Part shown: positions 1 to 11,420 of the stretch, in pieces | Numbering within the stretch: the stretch's first letter is position 1 | Layout: each line of letters begins with the position of its first letter | Source: Canna indica | Lineage: Eukaryota; Streptophyta; Magnoliopsida; Zingiberales; Cannaceae | DNA length: 64,000 bases | Assembly: GCA_034359265.1 (NCBI GenBank) | Contig: CP136891.1 | Span: 7,640,501 to 7,704,500, forward strand | Reading direction: 5' to 3' | Program-made: the position numbers and the translations under genes | Notes under the pieces: model-generated | Told to the model about the DNA's origin: nothing | Seen by the model: only the letters and a program-made list of their open reading frames with translations | Database searches by the model: none

Positions 1-78
1 AGGAATATTATGAAAAGAAAAAAGATGACATTTGCTAATATAGAGGATCTAAATAAATTAAGAATTCATAAAAGTTAC

Positions 79-3000
79 CATTAAAGGTGCTATATCGGCT
101 TGATTGACATCCACTCTTTCAATGCCTCTGAGTCCCCACTCAATGGGTGTAGGCATGTCATGCTTATGATCATCAACAAAACGGAAACCGTCATCCGAAT
201 GGCTATCAGAAATCAACCTTCTGGGATTCTTAATACCAGCTCCCCATGCTACAAGTGGAGTATCTGTATTGGAAGGGTGACCATCTCCATGACTCCCTAT
301 AGAAGGGAATTCACTGGTTATATAGAGTCCAACCAGAAAAGACTATCAGTATACTAAACACAAGAATGATTAAGGGGAAGCAAAAACATGCAGTCATTTC
401 AAATTGCTTTTAATATAGGTCATGCTCCCTACCTGAAATTCTACCAGTCCCTAGAAATTGCATATATCATTTCATATTGCTTTTAGTATCTTCAGATTCT
501 ATTGTATAAAAGGAATTGACACTACAGGATCAGCATGTACTTGTTGGACAATTACTAATTAGATGGGATGATGGAAATAGAGTAACTGACAGTCTGACAC
601 TACTATTACATTGATGATATACCATTGCCTATCAGTGTAGATTTGCTCAAATTTGACATGGCACCCAACACTTAGTCAATATATGTATCTGCTATTCACG
701 GCCACTATATGTTATGTCAATAATGGTTATTTTGCTGACCTTATTGCTACATACTATAAATTGTTTCTGAGTTATCTCTCAGGCAACACAGTGTTATGCT
801 GGTTGATGGTTAACATGCTAAACTGGTCAATACAATGCCTACAGTACTGCACTAATATATTACATTAGTTTAGATTGTAGTGGCAACATATTGTCAAGTG
901 TCAATGCAACAGCATCATATATAAACTGAATAAGATGGAATGGTATACATAAAAGTGGAGAATATGCAATTAGTTCTTCAAACCTTTGTCACTCATTCCA
1001 TGGTCTGCTGTAAAAATATAAGCTGTCTTATTGTCATTGAAGTAACTTTCCAACAGATTGTACACATCTTCTGCAATTTTATCAACAACCTTAACATTGT
1101 TAAGGTAAATGGAGGAGTAGGGCCGGTGTGCATGACCATTTGTATCACAACCAAGTAAATGCAAAAATATGACCAATTTATCCTGTTGGAGAATCTGCTT
1201 CAGTTTAGGATCATCATTAGACCTACTCAGAAGGCCGTGAAATTGATCAAATGACCACTGATCAAGGAAGGATGCATCTGCAATGGTGATCAAAAGAAGC
1301 ATATAAAGACCATGTTGTTGCATTCCTCAAAACGTAAAAAAGAATTCACTGATACATAATGCACATTAACAAGATCTTCATGTTAACAAGGCTTTCAAGG
1401 TAACTAAGAACTAGTGTGTGTTTATTCTTCAAAACATGAATTTACACAAAAGAATGCAGGCAAAAGACGCTACTTGAGCGGATAGCAGTTGTTCGAACCT
1501 GATGCAAAGTCCTCGTATTCATGAGGATATGTGGCCCAGGTGCTTTGAGGCACACTTCTACAGAATATAGGAACAATATCAGGACTCCCAAAAGCAAACG
1601 TATGGCGACTTCGGTTGAAAACTGAATCAAACTCAACAGGATTGGCTTTCCACCCTGGAAATGGAGCAAAAATAGCACCTCCAATTACAAGGACATCTAG
1701 AACATCAATAGCAGTAGTCTAACACAAAGTATCATATATAATGTTCTATATCTACTGTACAGAAAGCATATACAACAAAAAACCTAGTGTATACAATCAT
1801 TCTAATATAGAATAGTTCTTATCCTAACAATTAAGGAGAGGCCAACCACCAACTTAAAGCAAGAAGCTTGTTTAGTTAAAATCCAAATTAACTGATTGTA
1901 CTACAAGGAAGATAAATAGATAAGCCTTAATGTATAACTGTCTAGGGTTAACTTTATGAATTCTTTCAGGCCATTAAGCTATGAGAAGATACTAGAATTA
2001 TCGAAATTTCTTTTTCCACTCTAAGTTACTAGAATTATCATAATCTTATATAAACTTATCATGGATTGAAAATATATAATATGAAACTTACCATGGCTGA
2101 TAGATATGTAAATAAAACATATAAGCCTAGAGAGAAAACTTCCTTGATTCCCCCATCATAGGGCAGCCCCTAAAAAATCATTATTTTCTCTTAACATATT
2201 AAACATTATGGTGTATATTCCCAAAGGATGAACTTGTTTTGTCCATTAGAAGTCATGATTTATCTATCTGACGACTCGACTCCACCCTCAGGATATTCTA
2301 GCACTCTTTCTAGGTTACATCTTTAAACCAACATGTTAACCCACATTTCTATATCAGGTTGTCTTGATCAAAAACTGAAGGGGCAAAACTCAGGGATCTC
2401 ACTCTAAGTCAGATCAGCTCTATGTTTGGCAATGATCTAAAGCATTTTCTTGATTTATCATTTTAATTAATAATTTGTCATAACTAATGGTAGTCAAAGG
2501 AGGATCAAAAAGGTAATACAATCTTAAAACTAAAGTATCCAAGATAATAGTTACACATATAAAGGATACACATATTATCAATAACTGAACATTTTGACCA
2601 GAAAATGAGCAGTTGGATCAGAAACCATTAGTGAGAAGTGGTAGTTATTCAATACTAAAGGCTTTAGCAGTCTAAGGTATCTTTTCTATATTTGCCTGAA
2701 CTTGATGCTTTTCTTCAGCACTTTAAACACCATCACATTTTGATATATGCCCTTTAGTTAATAGCATCCTAAGCCCTATCAACAATGAGAGTCACATACT
2801 GGTAATGAAGCTGCCCTACAATTCTTGAACATTATGACTATCTACATATTGCCATCACTTTGTGAGTGGTGTGAACATGATCAGAAAAGACCCAATGTTT
2901 CTATAACATCTTACATGAATGCATAGGATGGTCATCCTTAAGAACGAAGGTGGGTTTATTGTATTACATGAACTGGATTCCTGACATAGTACCTAAAATT

Positions 3001-3745
3001 GACAATGCAAACAGCTAGACCTGCATTGTTCAATATCCAAATTATCAGGATAAAGATTTTTCACTAAGGATCTTCTTAAGGCTATGAAGTGAACATCAAA
3101 ACCACAGATTGCCCAATAAGCATAACAAGTTGCTAATTTTGTAGATCAAACCGGTTAAATGCATGGAAACGAACTAAATACTATTCATAAAAAGTTGCAC
3201 CTTTGGTGACTGCACTCGGATCCTCATAGAACCCAGCAATAATGGCAACATGACCAGGCCTCGACTCTGTCGGGGGACGGGCATGCGAGACTCCCCACCG
3301 TCCCATCTCCTTCATAACACTCCTGAGAAACGGCGCCCTGAACCTCCCGCCGGAATCCGGCTCAAAGAACTTGTCCGCCCGCAACCCATCAGCTGCAATA
3401 ACGGAGCACGGGAGTAAGGTCCAAACACCAAATCAGGAACCATAACGAAGCATCGCCAAGACCATCAACAACAAATGACGCGAAGGAGGACATACCGACA
3501 AGGAGCACAAGGCGCTTGGCGGAAGGGGAAAATCGCTGGGGGACGGGATCCATGCCGTGAACGATAGGGGTTTTGAAGTAGATGTCGAAGATGCTGAGCA
3601 TGTAAACAGCGTGGAGGGCGATTCCCAACGCCACCAGCCATCTCTCCCTCCGCTTCACCTCCTGCAGACACGAACGCCCTCCGATCCGGCGGTCCGTCGC
3701 CGATAAGGAGGCGCCACCGCCTCCCAAGATCCCGCCTCCGGCCAT
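79..3745 (-). CDS. PIGN: GPI ethanolamine phosphate transferase 1 (PIG-N), N-terminal 370 residues, partial
   Basis: Adds ethanolamine phosphate to the first mannose of the GPI anchor in the ER membrane. Five coding exons join in phase with GT-AG borders: 3745-3496, 3392-3201, 1654-1499, 1277-984 and 296-79; the intron after residue 370 runs off the left edge, and the family is usually 900-1000 residues. Visible: a cytosolic N-terminus, one membrane segment (about residues 36-56), the conserved [12 protein letters not shown] block, then the alkaline-phosphatase-like domain with [12 protein letters not shown] (metal-binding Asp near 85), the [12 protein letters not shown] block holding the nucleophilic Thr, [27 protein letters not shown] and [18 protein letters not shown] with the second metal site. 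No frameshift or stop was seen in the exons. The start is the first in-frame ATG and leaves a Gly-rich leader before the membrane segment. Family assignment is very secure; the N-terminal Gly-rich stretch is the least certain part. Confidence 0.95.
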
Positions 3746-4329
3746 CGCAGAATGTTATTCCTACGAGCAGGAATCAGAAAACTAGAAGCAGTCATCTGAT
3801 AGTAGCGGGCCGTTACAATGCAATAGCTGAACAACTGACTTCTCGTTATGTGAGGTTAACGGGCCGTTACGATAAGCGTGTCACACTTTTTCTATATTGG
3901 ATCTCCACTGTTATATGTCTCCAGATACCTGAGAGGAAACGCTACAATGTATATATGTCAGACAACCATTTAAAACATGTTTAATTGCACATAAAAAGCA
4001 CTTGAGTTAAATTTAAAAAGAAGTTAAAACAAAGTCAAATATATAAGAAAAACAGCTTATAATTAAATTATAGGCTTAATTATAAGTATACAATTATAGG
4101 AATCACGCGTAAAAAATGGATAACTGACATCGAGAGGATTAAACCTCACTAATTATCAGCAGTATCACATTTAAAAGTGATAACTTTATAAATTAATAAA
4201 ATAGACTAATAATTAAATTGACAAAGGAATTAAAACATATATTTAGAAATAAGATAATTTTTTTAATTTCATTATTTTTTCACCAAAAAACTAAAACTTA
4301 TTATATTATCGGGCAAGTGTGAGGACCAA
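3746..4329. other. Upstream spacer of PIG-N; no gene seen
   Basis: Holds the presumed promoter and 5' UTR of the minus-strand PIG-N gene. An 11-base motif CGGGCCGTTAC occurs twice (near 3808 and 3860). From about 3960 the DNA is AT-rich with no coding signal. Confidence 0.5.
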
Positions 4330-4954
4330 AATAGTCAACATACAAAAGTTCCTTCAACTCACGATGACAGATAGCAGACCAAACAAAAATATCATTATCG
4401 CACCTAACCTGATTTGTTGTCTAATGAACATCTTTGTTTGCCTCCCGATAATAAAAGAAGATCTTCACAAAATTACATTTAGACGTCAAGTACAAGATAT
4501 CATAAATAATATACAAGATAGACCAAGGTGCAAGAGCCTAGGAAGTCAACGCCTCAACCAGTAATTTAGAATCAATTTCCACGAGAAAAAGAGGTAGTGA
4601 GCGCTCAGCAGCAAAAAATAATGTAACATTTAATTGTCAAAGCTTCAAGTAGTAAAATCGAATCATCATTTAGGTACAAGTTGGCAACACCAAAGCAAGC
4701 AAAATTATATGGTTTAACAATAAAACCAATTTCACCTATAGAGTCCGAAAAGAAAACATCATAATTAAATTTAATCAGGCTCAGGGGAGGCAAAATACAT
4801 TTGATGTAGGATAAGTTTATAATAGAATTGCCCTCAAATCCAAGCTTATTAAAATAAGCTTAAGTGAGAGCCAAGACTTTTGACATAATGTTATAGGAGA
4901 TAGGTTGTCTAGTCTCGTGAAACATGATGTTCTTAGCGTGCCAAAAGTACCAAC
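4330..4954 (-). mobile_element. LINE (plant L1-type) fragment, RNase H-like C-terminal part
   Basis: On the minus strand, broken reading frames give the RNase H-like domain (RVT_3 type) found at the end of plant L1-type ORF2 proteins. A PPLSLIKFNYDVFFSDSIGE stretch resembles the usual 'WxPPxxxxxKxNxDG' entry. A following EALTIK, a DSKLLVEAL stretch and a FYYREANK stretch are the later landmarks. Several stops and frame changes show it is dead. It is the 3' part of the same LINE as 5452-6009 and 10980-11420; the gaps are later insertions. Confidence 0.75.
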
Positions 4955-5443
4955 TAGGGATGACAATATTACCCATTTAGACGGATACCCGCGGGCAAGT
5001 ATTTATCTGTTTATGACATGTATGGGGGTAATTTCCTACCCGTGAGGATTTCGCGGGTAATTTTTCTTACTCGTTTATTATATGGGACGAGTACGAATAT
5101 TATAGTACCCGTACCCGCGAGAATTAGTAAATTACAATATTACTCTCAGTACATGTACTAAAAAAATTCTAACATAATTCAATACGCATATACTTTATGT
5201 TTTGAAATATTATGATGATGTGGTTATCAAAATATTGTGTGTTTATCAAAATACTTAAAGAGTTGAAGTATTATTAAAATATTATAATTTATATTTTTTT
5301 AAGTGTCATGGATACCTGCCAATACCTGTGAGTGCCCGTCCCCTCGCGAATAATTAAATGGGTACTTATTTTTTATGTCCATGGGAAATAAACGAGTAGC
5401 GAGTAGACACCCTCGGTACTCGCCTCGCACATTGACATCCCTA
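4955..5443. mobile_element. hAT-type non-autonomous element (MITE) inside the LINE
   Basis: 489 bp. Terminal inverted repeats TAGGGATGACAAT and ATTGACATCCCTA match at 12 of 13 bases. The element is flanked by an 8-bp target duplication, GTACCAAC at 4947-4954 and GTACCATC at 5444-5451 (one mismatch). The inside is rich in 'GGGTACCCG'-like words. The 8-bp duplication and TAGGG ends fit the hAT superfamily. It has no coding capacity. The LINE reading continues across it, so it inserted after the LINE. Confidence 0.85.
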
Positions 5444-5451
5444 GTACCATC

Positions 5452-6009
5452 AAGACTTTTGCAATTAAGGCAGATCGTAAATCAAGGCTAGACGAATTAA
5501 AAGGAATAGAAAAAAAAGAAGTCAAACACAGGATCCCATGTATGGGGTGGGGACAAGTTCTGACCAATTTTGGATTGTAAAAGAGTCTATATTTGTTTAG
5601 CAAAGGGACAATCAAAGAACGGATGGGTAATGGATTTCGAAATGGTTTCTGAAGCTAGGGAACAAATTGAACAAGAATCAAGAACATGTATACCTAAGTG
5701 TGAAAGCCTGGAACGCGTAGGTAGACATTGGTATAGGGACTTCCAACATAAGATATTAACTTTATGAGCAATTTTAAGTTTCCAAAGAGAGGATCATGAA
5801 ATAGCATTATAATTATCTTGCAATGCATGGCTTATTAGGAACGGATAGACTGACTTACTGGTAACTCTACTCCACACATTCAATTTCCAAATATAAGTAT
5901 CATCACATGGAGCAGTATCCCAATTTTGATTCACAATAAAAGTATCCACATAAGTGCTAACATCACAAGCCTGAATTTTGAAAAATGTAGGTTTAAAGCA
6001 GAGATGCAA
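5452..6009 (-). mobile_element. LINE fragment, zf-RVT region
   Basis: Continuation of the minus-strand LINE. Near 5570-5620 an FDCPFAKQI stretch matches the end of the zf-RVT domain of plant L1 elements. Near 5800-5930 a DDTYIWKLN...SVYPFLI stretch matches the segment just before it. Frames are broken by stops. It ends where the copia LTR begins. Confidence 0.75.
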
Positions 6010-6489
6010 TATTAGAATATTTTTTAAATATTTTATATTTTTATTTTTTATATATGAACTACAATCAATTATAATATTTTGATTTAATAAAAGTAGATTT
6101 GATCTTATGATCCATTATTGAGATGCTTGTTAGCTCATATGATCTTGATCCATGTGATTCGAGCTTGAAACAGTTAATCATGATTGGTCTGATTAATCAA
6201 GTGTATGCCCGATTAATAAAGCCCGTGATGAACGGACCCATATAATCAATTATAAATAGAGGCTAGATCCTCTTTATACACCGTGTGGAAAAACCCTAGC
6301 TCATAGTTATTTTCCCCATCAAAAGCAGAACATTTGAGACGGTATTGTGGAGGAATACCCAGCTTTCCTTTGGAGATCCATAAATTTATTTCGCTGCAAA
6401 TATATCGTCATCAAGTAAGATCTTATCTTACTAATTTAATTATGATATTATTATATTCATGAAATACTTGATTAAAGATTTATCTTACA
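6010..6489 (+). repeat. Left LTR of the copia element
   Basis: 480 bp, begins TATTAGAAT (the right copy keeps TGTTAGAAT) and ends in CA two bases before the primer-binding site. It carries a TATA-like stretch ATTATAAATAGAGG near 6249. Confidence 0.8.
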
Positions 6490-7429
6490 ATTGGTATCAG
6501 AGTCCATTTTCATGAATTTAAGAATTCGTTTATGATAATTATGAGATGATTTTAATATGATAAATAATCTATTTAAATTTTGATTCATCATGTTTGAATA
6601 TTAAAATTAATCTTTCCGTTGATCGTCGTATCTATTCTTTTGGATATTTTTTATTATGCTTCTAGGATGTTTTACATCTCTTTTTGTGATCGCTATCAGC
6701 CGATAGGATTTTGTGCATCTTTTTCAAAAATTTTATCCGCGTGGAATTGCTCGTGGTTCGCTAAACACGAAATTTTAGTACTTTGCCTCGATTCTTCCGT
6801 CCGATTTGTCCTCGGAATTCCATAGCACATGTTATTTCATGCCATGCTTGCGGCGCGTACTTTGTTTTCTTGAAATTATTGGTGAGAATTATTATTAGAC
6901 TTTTCTTGGTTTTATCATTGTTATGGCTTATTATAATTTTGGTTAAATCAGATAATTATCCTTTGGATACTGTGCATCTCTCTTCATAAGGGCTATTACC
7001 CTTTGGATCACGCGTAGCATCTTGGATAAAGTATAATTTAATTTTACTTTTGAAATATTAGTACTCTGCCTCGATTCTTGATCTTACAATTGACACTTTA
7101 CTACTAACGTGTATTAATTATGGTGGCTGCACAAAATTTATGATTAGTCTTCATAAATTTTTGCTAATTAATGTTAAGATTTGTTTATTAGAATTATTTG
7201 CATTAAATTATTCATTCTTACTGTTAATTAATGCTGGAATATAACTGCTATCATCCTTTGGCTGTGCACGCCGACCAAATGCAACATGTGCACGCCAGAC
7301 GAGGCTGTGCTGCTTGCAGCATTCGTCAGCCGGCGCGCCGTTGCCTGTAGCGCACGGTCAGTTTAATTTTTTGACCGATTTTTTAAAAAATAATTAATAA
7401 TGATTTAGTTTATTTCAAATTTTATGATC

Positions 7430-7885
7430 GGTTCAGAAGCTCGTTCAATACTATTTCACCTGTTAATTAATATAATTTGATTAATTTTTGGCTTGGTTCA
7501 ATTGCTTAGTTCATTCATATTTCAATCGATTTATTTTCTATTTTTATTTGGTTACTTGAAATTAGACCGGTTCACATGTAATTGATTAATTTTAGTTAAA
7601 ATTACTTATGGATCAGATCCAATCTATTAAATTTGATCTGAATCAGATCCAATTCAGCATCATTTGAGCTTAATTTTCAATCGGTTCAGCTTAATTTTCA
7701 TCAGTTCAATTTAATTTTCAATCGGTTCATCATATTTTTGACTAGTTCAGCTTAATTTTTTATCGGTTCGTCTGTATTATGTTTAGTTCATCTCAATTAT
7801 ATTTCGTTCATGCTTAATTGATCATTTTATCATTGGTTCAATTTTGGTTCAGTGGAATTTTCATTGGTTCACTATGTTTTTGATC
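7430..7885. repeat. Degenerate short tandem repeat, about 20 bp unit
   Basis: Roughly fifteen to twenty diverged copies of a GGTTCAGCTTAATTTTCAATC-like word follow each other, with GGTTCA/AGTTCA as the most constant core. It lies in the leader region of the copia element. No coding frame. Confidence 0.6.
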
Positions 7886-10695
7886 AATTTACTTTAAAAT
7901 TAGATCATGACATAAAATTTTGAATATAATATTATTGTCTACCCACTCATGAGCCTATATGTTCATAACATAGATTAGTTTATCATGCTAATTTTGCTCA
8001 TATGTTATAATTGACCTTAATATTTTATTATTGTCAATTTTGGTGTCATTGTCGTGGTACATATGTGTAGAAATGTGGCCAATTAATTTATGCTATTTTT
8101 TTATATGTTGATGTTGCCATAATCATTTGCCTTTATAATTCATGCAAATTTTATGAATGTTAATTTATTATTGTACATCATGACATATTTTATCTCATGG
8201 GAGGTCTTGATTTATTATTGATTTATTATTTTATCATTGTACTATATACAATGTTATATTTTGCTTCATCATATAATGCACATGATAGTATATTGCTCAT
8301 TTTCATACATATTGGATATATTTGGACCCAGTAATATTTGTGGATTATTTTTCTAAATAAAAATATTATTCATGAAAATGCTTTTACAATATTTAAATTG
8401 TGTTGGAATTCTTTCTCATTGTATTTAATTTTTGAGAGCCTTATGTATTTATGGATTAGACTTTTGATCTCAATATGTGTCATGTGATTTATCATATTAA
8501 ATATCACACTATAATTGATCACGTGATTATTGTCGTCGATTTTATTATATTGCAGTATTTTAAAGTTTTAATGTGACTGCAAAATCTTTCATATCTTATG
8601 CTGGAATTGAACTGGGCTATTGGATCTTGAATATGGGTCTAATGTTATTAATGATCTTTCTTTAATTTTTTAGTCTGCTGCTTATAAAAGTTCTGCGCAT
8701 AATAAATAGACTTATTTTTTCTGCTTAATTTAGGCATAATGCAGTATTATTATCCTGATATTATAATAATACTGCAGAATTGACACAGTATAGCTGATTT
8801 ATTATCATAATTTTATCAGCATGATTCGTTTCATGATTCTTTATTACAAATTTTATTGTCATGATTCAAATTTTGCTACATTTAGCTTGATGTATAATAC
8901 ATGTGATTTATTATTTACGTGATAATATTATTATTCATTTTATGTTACGTGGATTACTTAAATATTAATTCATTATTGTAAATAATGCTACCAATTTTTT
9001 ATGTATATTTGAAATCTAATATAGCTACAATTAGATGAGGATATTGACATAATTTATAACCATATAAACATAAATAATAATTTAAAATGGTCATTGATTT
9101 AAATTCATTATTAATCATGGTACTTTATTCTTGTACCAATTTTGCAATATATATTGGATTTGAATATTTGACATGTGGGCAATTGATTCGTGATGAGTTT
9201 TTTCACTAATTATTATTTGTAATTATCACCAAAGTGGAATTACTTATAATGAGTGGTGTATTTTCTCATCATATGAGGAATACTAAAGATTAATTCATTC
9301 AATAGTTTTTTCCCAAATGATGATTATTGGATATTTTAATTGGAAGTTTTGTAATGGAGTTAGAAGAGTGAGCATTGGTCTAGAAATCTGTCTGCCCAAA
9401 GGTGATAGGTTTTCAAAAATCAGCGTCTCATTATGTAACTCATCGAGACTTTATTTCGTGATTGTATGTTCTGCGAAAAGGTGAATATGTAATATTTGGT
9501 TAGCCTCAATTTCAATTTTATTATATGCCCTATAATTTAATCTAATACATTCTAATTATATTGTGATGAAGTTATTAGAGTGTGCGTTGGTCTAAAAAAT
9601 CTATCTGCCTAAAGAGGACATGTTCTTGAAAACTAATGTAGTCTCATTGATTAACTGATTCATAAATCGATCACTTGTTGATAAGATAGCGACACTAATA
9701 GGATGTGAAGAAAATAATTGATTAATATATAAAATGTGAAGGTCAGTGGGAGGAAAATATTTTTTCTATTAGTAACTAGCTGAATATCAAGCTACCTGAT
9801 CTAAAAATATTAATATATGACTTCACATTGTAGATCTCATTACAAGACTCCATACATTTAGAATCAAATTTTTGACTGTTAGAGATTTTGTAAAGAAATG
9901 AGATAGTATAGTTGAACACATAGAAACAGATCTGATGCTTGCCGATCCCTTAATCAAGGGACTCAGACCCAAAGTCTTTAAAAGACATGTTGAAAATATG
10001 AGCATTCTGAGTTCTTTTGATGTGCTTGGTTAGTGGGAGTTATTTTTTCTTTTTGTTTTGAGCACTTTGATACATGATTGTTAGGTTTATGTTACTGCAT
10101 GTTCAATAATAAATTATTTTTCCTTTGAGATAATATTGTCATATTTAATATATGTGTTCAATAATTATTTAAGACTCGATATCATTTGAATCAGAATGTC
10201 TCTTGATTGATACCATATTTAAGTCTATAGACATCATATTTTTGTTTAAAGGCTCGGTGTCATGTGAATCATGTTGCCCATTGATTGATGCCAATTTTGA
10301 GTCTAGGGACTTGATGGTTTTTTAAAACCATACGTTTTCTCCTGCCGAAAGGTATATCTAGAAGAGAAAATATGATGACTGACAATGAAAATAATATTGT
10401 TCTTATCAGATCATTTTGAGTGTTATTTTCATGCTACACTCCACATCAATGACAATTGTCAGCAATGTCAGTGGTATTCGTGATCATGAAAAGTCTTATG
10501 TCCAGTATTATCATGATGGCTGCCATAATTCGATATCATTGGTTGTTGATATGAGTCATAATAAGTGTTGCATCTTGGATCATTTTTATTTTATTTTGTG
10601 GTCATATTTTTTAAAATATGTGATTAAATCCGAGTGTCGTTTTTAAATTTTTTCAAAAGTAAAATTTTACAATTGATCTTGCCCAAGTGGGAGAA

Positions 10696-10979
10696 TGTTA
10701 GAATATTTTTTAAATATTTCATATTTTTATTTTTCATATGTGGGCTACAATTAATTGTAATGTTTTGATTTAATAAAAGCGGATTTGATCTTATGATCTA
10801 CTATTGAGATGCCTGTTAGCTCATGTGATCTTGATCCATGTGATTCGAGCTTGAAATAGTTAATCATGATTGGTATGATTAATTAAGTGTATGTTCGATT
10901 AATGAAGCCCGTGATGAACAGGCTCATATAATTAATTATAAATAAAGGCTAAGTTCTTTTTATACATCGTGTGAAAAAC
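10696..10979 (+). repeat. Right LTR of the copia element, 3' truncated
   Basis: Aligns with the first ~285 bp of the left LTR. LINE sequence resumes directly afterwards, so the missing end reflects a deletion at the LTR/LINE junction. Confidence 0.8.
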
Positions 10980-11420
10980 TAAAATATCTTAGATCATTGT
11001 ATTTAAGAGAAACCAGACCCACCCAAGGAAAAGGGGCACCATTCAAGTAATCAAGTAGTCTTCTTACTTAGAGGGCAAGACATTTGGAATGCAAGCCGTG
11101 AATGCCTAAACCACCACAGCCTTTAGGCATGGTGACAGTGTATTTGTTAATGAGGTGGAGAGATTATTTTTGGGAAGACCTCGACTAAAGAAAATGTCTA
11201 AATAAACTATCAATTTTATCAATTTGGGCCGAGGGGAACCAAGAAACGACCAAGTAGTATAATGAAAACGAATTTAGAACCGAATTAATAAGAACAATTC
11301 GGCCAACCTGTGAGAAAAAATTTGATTGTCAAGAAGAACTAATTAAGTTTGGCCTTAATCTGATCCAAGATCATATCAAGAGCCTGGATGGGAGATGTCT
11401 AGGGGCAATTAAGGTGCTAA
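10980..11420 (-). mobile_element. LINE fragment, region after the reverse transcriptase core
   Basis: Minus-strand frames give a GGLGIHGLHSKCLAL stretch, the hallmark that follows the RT core in plant L1 elements. Upstream of it are relics resembling 'LSxAGRxxLIxSVLxSxPxY' and 'xxIDxxFRxFLW'. Stops occur throughout. The reverse transcriptase core and the endonuclease are absent, so the LINE is 5'-truncated at about 11420. Confidence 0.75.

Larger units (their letters stand above)
6010..10979 (+). mobile_element. Decayed Ty1/copia LTR element inserted in the LINE
   Basis: Left LTR 6010-6489, right LTR 10696-10979 (its last ~195 bp are missing). A primer-binding site TGGTATCAGAG at 6492-6502 matches the initiator-Met tRNA site of copia elements, and a polypurine tract AAGTGGGAGA lies just before the right LTR. 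The only clear coding relic is the C-terminus of pol near 9880-10032: an HIETDLMLADPLIKGL stretch with an in-frame stop a few codons upstream. Between the primer site and this relic no gag, protease, integrase or reverse transcriptase could be read, so the element looks non-autonomous or extremely decayed. LTR copies differ at about one base in seven in the stretch compared by eye, almost all transitions, so it is old. Confidence 0.85.

Noticed and set aside
9823..10005. Minus-strand ORF of 60 residues
   Set aside because: It is the antisense of the copia pol C-terminal relic (ADPLIKGL on the plus strand).
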